Assembly (NCBI GenBank): GCA_003510345.1
Contig: DOMW01000023.1
Span: forward strand, 1-8,744
DNA from: Clostridiales bacterium
Lineage (GTDB): Bacteria > Bacillota > Clostridia > Christensenellales > Christensenellaceae
Length of the DNA stretch: 8,744 nucleotides
Reading direction: 5' to 3'
The position numbers and the translations under genes are program-made. Positions 6,654 through 8,744 of the stretch are shown here, in pieces. The notes beneath the pieces were generated by a model, which worked only from the letters and a program-made list of their open reading frames with translations, searched no databases and was not told the DNA's origin. Numbering within the stretch: position 1 is the first letter of the stretch; every line of letters begins with the position of its first letter.

Positions 6654-8321
6654 TTACCTGTTGAGTTCCATAATGATCTCATCCAGCCCGCGCCCACCGG
6701 GCACCATGGGAAGCACATTTTCATCCTCGTGGATATCGCACGCGATTACCACCGGGCCTTTTTCACGGAACGCCTGTTCCATTGTTCCCTTAAGTTCGGT
6801 TTTATCCGGGATATGGAAGCCCTTTGCGCCGAACGCGCGGGCCAGCGCCACATAATCCGTCGGGTTATTGAGCGTGGTATTGCTGTAGCGTTCCTCATAA
6901 AACAATTTCTGCCACTGCCGCACCATACCCAACACATTGTTGTTTAAAACCAATATGGTTACAGGTATAGTATACTTCACCGCCGTTACGATTTCCTGCA
7001 AATTCATGTGGAAGCTGCCGTCGCCCGCGATATTCACCACACGCCTGCCCGTGCCCGCCGCCGCGCCGATCGCCGCGCCCAAGCCGAACCCCATCGTTCC
7101 GAGGCCGCCCGACGTGATAAACTCGCGGGGATGCTCGATTTTCAAAAACTGCGCCGCCCACATCTGGTGCTGGCCCACCTCCGTGGTAAATAAAGCCCCT
7201 TCCGGCGCGCAATCCTGCGCCGTTTCCAGTATCTTTTTGGGATACTGCGCGTTTTTGCCCGCGCGGTAGATCGGATAGCGTTCCTTCCACGCCTGCACCT
7301 GTTTGCCCCACTCTCCGCCCTTTTTCGCTTTCACTTCGGGCAACAGCGCCGCTAAAACATCTTTCGCGTTTCCGGTCACTTCATATTGCGCCGCAATGTT
7401 TTTATTGATCTCGGCGGGGTCTACGTCGATATGCAACACCTTTGCCTGTTTGGCAAATTTTGCCCGGTCGGACGTTACCCTGTCGGAAAACCGCGCGCCG
7501 ACCGCGATCAAAAGGTCGCAGTGCGTGGCGCACATAGCCGACGTTTTTGTGCCGTGCATACCGATCATACCTGTGTAGCGCTCGTCGCTCTGGGGAAACG
7601 CGCCGATCCCCATCAACGTCGTCGTAACGGGCGCGCCTATTTTTTTGGCAAGCTCAAACAACTCCCTTTCCGCGCCTGACGCGATGACGCCGCCGCCCAC
7701 ATACAGGAACGGCCGCTCGCTTTCATTGACAGCCCGCGCCGCAGCGGCAATATCTTGGTTACTGAATTGATTATGATGGCTCACGGGGAGCGGCACAGCC
7801 GACGCATACTCCGCTTCCCGCATGGTCAGGTCTTTGGGGATATCGACCAGCACCGGGCCTTTCCTGCCGCTGTTCGCGATCTGAAAAGCCAGGCGGATAG
7901 AATCAGCCAGGCGCGCCATATCCTTCACGATCATGTTATGTTTTGTGATGGGCGACGTCACGCCAGTGATATCGATCTCCTGAAAGCTGTCTTTCCCCAG
8001 GTTTTTCATCTCCACGTTTACCGTGATGGCGACAACCGGCACGGAATCCATATAAGCTGTCGCAATCCCCGTTACAAGGTTGGTCGCGCCCGGCCCGCTG
8101 GTGGAAAATACAACGCCTGTTTTCCCCGTCGCGCGGGCATAGCCGTCCGCCGCGTGCGCCGCGTGCTGTTCGTGGCAGGTTAGGATATGGCGTATCTCAT
8201 GCCGGTATTTGTACAGCGCGTCGTATATGGGAAGCGCCGTGCCGCCCGGAAACCCGAATACAGTATCCACGCCTTGCTCCTTCAGACATTCCATGATGAT
8301 TTGTGCCCCAGATAATTTCAC
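6654..8321 (-). CDS. ilvB: Acetolactate synthase large (catalytic) subunit
   Basis: IlvB is the thiamine diphosphate enzyme that condenses two pyruvates to 2-acetolactate, or pyruvate with 2-oxobutanoate to 2-aceto-2-hydroxybutanoate. The 555-residue product (numbered from the GTG chosen here) has the three domains of the family. The N-terminal domain shows FGFPGGTALPIYDALY (22-37) and the catalytic glutamate in CHEQHAAHAADGYARATG (Glu51). The central FAD-binding-type domain (about 190-325) contains GMHGTKTSAM and IAVGARFSDR. The C-terminal cofactor domain shows GDGSFHMNLQE (433-443) to LNNN, and MVRQWQ with the Trp (470) known in other family members for herbicide contact. The start is GTG at 8321, because AAAGGAG lies 8 bases upstream and the protein then begins KLSGAQIIMECLKEQG as the family usually does. 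An ATG at 8327 has only 2 bases of spacing but cannot be excluded. It is the first structural gene, just behind the attenuator. Confidence 0.95.
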   Translation of the reverse strand: MKLSGAQIIMECLKEQGVDTVFGFPGGTALPIYDALYKYRHEIRHILTCHEQHAAHAADGYARATGKTGVVFSTSGPGATNLVTGIATAYMDSVPVVAITVNVEMKNLGKDSFQEIDITGVTSPITKHNMIVKDMARLADSIRLAFQIANSGRKGPVLVDIPKDLTMREAEYASAVPLPVSHHNQFSNQDIAAAARAVNESERPFLYVGGGVIASGAERELFELAKKIGAPVTTTLMGIGAFPQSDERYTGMIGMHGTKTSAMCATHCDLLIAVGARFSDRVTSDRAKFAKQAKVLHIDVDPAEINKNIAAQYEVTGNAKDVLAALLPEVKAKKGGEWGKQVQAWKERYPIYRAGKNAQYPKKILETAQDCAPEGALFTTEVGQHQMWAAQFLKIEHPREFITSGGLGTMGFGLGAAIGAAAGTGRRVVNIAGDGSFHMNLQEIVTAVKYTIPVTILVLNNNVLGMVRQWQKLFYEERYSNTTLNNPTDYVALARAFGAKGFHIPDKTELKGTMEQAFREKGPVVIACDIHEDENVLPMVPGGRGLDEIIMELNR

Positions 8322-8329
8322 GTCCATCG

Positions 8330-8336
8330 CTCCTTT
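8330..8336 (-). promoter_or_regulatory. Ribosome binding site of ilvB
   Basis: AAAGGAG on the minus strand. It is only 2 bases from the ATG at 8327 but 8 bases from the in-frame GTG at 8321. The other genes of this operon have 6 to 8 bases of spacing, so the site favours the GTG. Confidence 0.65.
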
Positions 8337-8355
8337 ACTTTCACATCAATCCAAC

Positions 8356-8386
8356 AAAAAAGGTCTGCGCTCATTGCGCAGACCTT
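8356..8386 (-). terminator. Attenuator terminator before ilvB
   Basis: On the minus strand, a perfect 11-bp stem (AAGGTCTGCGC and GCGCAGACCTT) with the loop AATGA is followed by further T residues; the T-run, counted from 8361, is six long. The plus strand shows no T-run after the same hairpin, so it works toward ilvB only. It ends about 35 bases before the ilvB start, between the leader peptide and the first enzyme gene, which is the place of an attenuator rather than of an end-of-operon terminator. Confidence 0.93.
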
Positions 8387-8450
8387 GGATTACTGTTTCG
8401 TTTCTTCCAGTCCTTTTATCGCACCATTTTCAGGTACAACCGCAATAAGC
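8369..8450 (-). promoter_or_regulatory. Predicted antiterminator pairing
   Basis: In the minus-strand transcript, GCTTATTGCG (8450 to 8441, codons 27-30 of the leader peptide) can pair with CGCAATGAGC (8378 to 8369) over 10 contiguous bases with a single G-U wobble. Beyond a small internal loop, ACCT (8435-8432) can also pair with AGGT (8385-8382). The second strand covers the inner 5' arm, the loop and the first two bases of the 3' arm of the terminator, so the two structures exclude each other. A ribosome held at the Leu/Ile/Val codons leaves the first strand free (antitermination). One that reaches the stop codon covers it (termination). The pairing is read from the sequence; the function is inferred. 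Confidence 0.8.
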
Positions 8451-8528
8451 CTTATTTGTGCCGCCAATAATGACGACGGTAATAAGGTTAAGGACGAGAA
8501 TGAGGTTTTTAGAAATCGACTGATACAT
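8430..8528 (-). CDS. ilvL: Branched-chain leader peptide (attenuation)
   Basis: A 32-codon reading frame runs from ATG at 8528 to TGA at 8430, in the transcribed leader before the attenuator. Residues 9-21 read LILVLNLITVVII, so 11 of 13 are Leu, Ile or Val, and Ile5 adds one more; all three end products are represented (4 Leu, 5 Ile, 3 Val). This matches the role of the leader peptides of enterobacterial ilv and leu operons and the Lactococcus leu leader: its translation speed senses charged branched-chain tRNAs, and the peptide itself needs no function. The start is supported by AAGGA 10 bases upstream and by its position about 24 bases after the predicted transcription start. The last control codons end 15 bases before the antiterminator strand, about the footprint of a stalled ribosome. 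The C-terminus (KAYCGCT) is polar and overlaps that strand. The symbol follows the enteric convention. Confidence 0.9.
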   Translation of the reverse strand: MYQSISKNLILVLNLITVVIIGGTNKAYCGCT

Positions 8529-8538
8529 CTTCTCTTCA

Positions 8539-8543
8539 TCCTT
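8539..8543 (-). promoter_or_regulatory. Ribosome binding site of the leader peptide
   Basis: AAGGA on the minus strand, 10 bases before the ATG at 8528, a little longer than ideal. The overlapping ATG at 8540, in another frame, would begin inside this site and so is an unlikely start. Confidence 0.55.
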
Positions 8544-8559
8544 GCGATTGATGGTATTG

Positions 8560-8588
8560 AGTATACTTGCATATCGGAACAATGTCAA
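8560..8588 (-). promoter_or_regulatory. Promoter of the ilv-leu-cimA operon
   Basis: On the minus strand, a perfect -35 box TTGACA (8588-8583), a 17-base spacer and the -10 box TATACT (8565-8560, five of six to consensus) form a strong housekeeping-sigma promoter. The predicted start of transcription is near 8552. AT-rich sequence (TATAAAAAATG) directly before the -35 box could add strength as an UP-like element. It is the only promoter of this quality noticed upstream of the operon, and it gives a leader of about 225 bases before ilvB. Confidence 0.9.
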
Positions 8589-8601
8589 CATTTTTTATAC
8601 C

Positions 8602-8623
8602 CCGCTTATAAAAAATAATGCGG
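8602..8623. repeat. Imperfect inverted repeat upstream of the ilv promoter
   Basis: CCGCTTAT and ATAATGCGG (plus strand) form an inverted repeat with one extra base in the right arm and an A-rich centre. It lies 14 to 35 bases upstream of the -35 box of the ilv promoter and before the divergent tRNA promoter. It could be a protein binding site, but I recognise no regulator consensus, and AT-rich sequence produces such patterns by chance. Confidence 0.3.
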
Positions 8624-8660
8624 CCTACAAATATCTACCCTATAAAAATGCAGAAATCAA

Positions 8661-8689
8661 TTGCAAAACGGCTTGATCTATATTAGAAT
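8661..8689 (+). promoter_or_regulatory. Promoter of the tRNA-Arg gene
   Basis: Plus strand: TTGCAA (8661-8666, four of six to the -35 consensus), a 17-base spacer and TAGAAT (8684-8689, five of six to the -10 consensus). The start of transcription would be near 8696, about 11 bases before the mature 5' end of the tRNA. It points away from the ilv promoter, with about 72 bases between the two -35 boxes. Confidence 0.6.
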
Positions 8690-8706
8690 AAATGGCGTGT
8701 TGGTTC

Positions 8707-8744
8707 GCAATTGTAGGTTAGTGGATAGAACGAGTGCCTCCTAA
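8707..8744 (+). tRNA. tRNA-Arg(CCU), 5' part, cut by the window end
   Basis: The last 38 bases fit tRNA positions 1-38. The acceptor strand is GCAATTG (8707-8713), followed by T8 and A9. A D-arm region GGTT-AGTGGATA-GAAC carries the invariant GG and A21. After base 26 comes the anticodon stem AGTGC and the loop CTCCTAA (8738-8744), with U33, anticodon CCU (8740-8742) and A37. It would read AGG codons as arginine. The 3' half, including the pairing acceptor strand and the T-arm, lies outside the window, so the fold cannot be completed. G11 faces A24 in the D-stem, a mismatch. A complete gene should continue with GCACT for the anticodon stem and end with CAATTGC. Confidence 0.8.

Noticed and set aside
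425..8183. Long plus-strand frames opposite ilvB, ilvC, ilvD, leuA and cimA
   Set aside because: These are mirror frames of GC-rich coding sequence, with arginine- and histidine-rich translations and no motifs; the minus-strand genes have full family signatures.
8422..8440. Possible CodY-like box around CCTGAAAAT on the minus strand just after the leader peptide
   Set aside because: Only about nine of fifteen positions fit the consensus I remember, essentially one half-site, and it lies well inside the transcribed leader.
8328..8552. T-box riboswitch in the ilvB leader
   Set aside because: The conserved T-box core sequence is absent and the leader is short. The coding leader with competing hairpins explains the region better.
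8390..8572. 60-codon minus-strand frame overlapping the leader peptide in another reading frame
   Set aside because: Its first ATG (8572) lies in the promoter spacer, upstream of the predicted transcription start, and its next ATG (8540) overlaps the only Shine-Dalgarno sequence. It has no control-codon cluster like that of the true leader frame.

Overview
The window holds one compact branched-chain amino acid operon on the minus strand, in the order ilvB - ilvN - ilvC - ilvD - leuA - cimA (about 8.3 kb down to 0.16 kb). At the right edge, on the plus strand, is the 5' half of a divergently transcribed tRNA-Arg(CCU) gene. The six enzyme genes are tightly spaced, with gaps of about 21 to 86 bases. 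Each has a purine-rich Shine-Dalgarno sequence of the AGGAG or GAGGG type. The third codon positions are GC-rich. Protein character and ribosome sites fit a moderately GC-rich member of the Bacillota, probably in the Clostridia. That assignment is inference from sequence style, because no taxonomic marker gene is complete here.

Control region (about 8356-8590). A near-consensus sigma-70/sigma-A promoter (TTGACA, 17-base spacer, TATACT) drives a leader of about 225 bases. The leader encodes a 32-residue peptide whose middle is almost only Leu, Ile and Val (LILVLNLITVVII). It then forms a perfect 11-bp hairpin followed by a U-run, an intrinsic terminator just before ilvB. The last codons of the peptide can pair over 10 contiguous bases with the inner part of the terminator, which gives a mutually exclusive antiterminator. 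This is the layout of classical ribosome-mediated attenuation. No T-box sequence is visible, although T-box or CodY control would be more usual for a Bacillota ilv operon. I regard this as the most interesting element of the window.

Pathway logic. CimA makes (R)-citramalate from pyruvate and acetyl-CoA, which leads to 2-oxobutanoate without threonine. IlvBN condenses pyruvate with pyruvate or 2-oxobutanoate, IlvC reduces and isomerises the products, and IlvD dehydrates them to the 2-oxoacids of valine and isoleucine. LeuA diverts 2-oxoisovalerate to leucine. The isomerase (leuCD), the dehydrogenase (leuB), a transaminase (ilvE) and threonine deaminase (ilvA) are not in the window. leuBCD are needed by both the leucine and the citramalate branch and must lie elsewhere or beyond position 1.

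Flanks. Positions 1-163, downstream of cimA, hold no gene and no terminator that I can support. The stretch between the two divergent promoters (about 8590-8660) is AT-rich and contains one imperfect inverted repeat. No mobile element, CRISPR array or broken gene was found.
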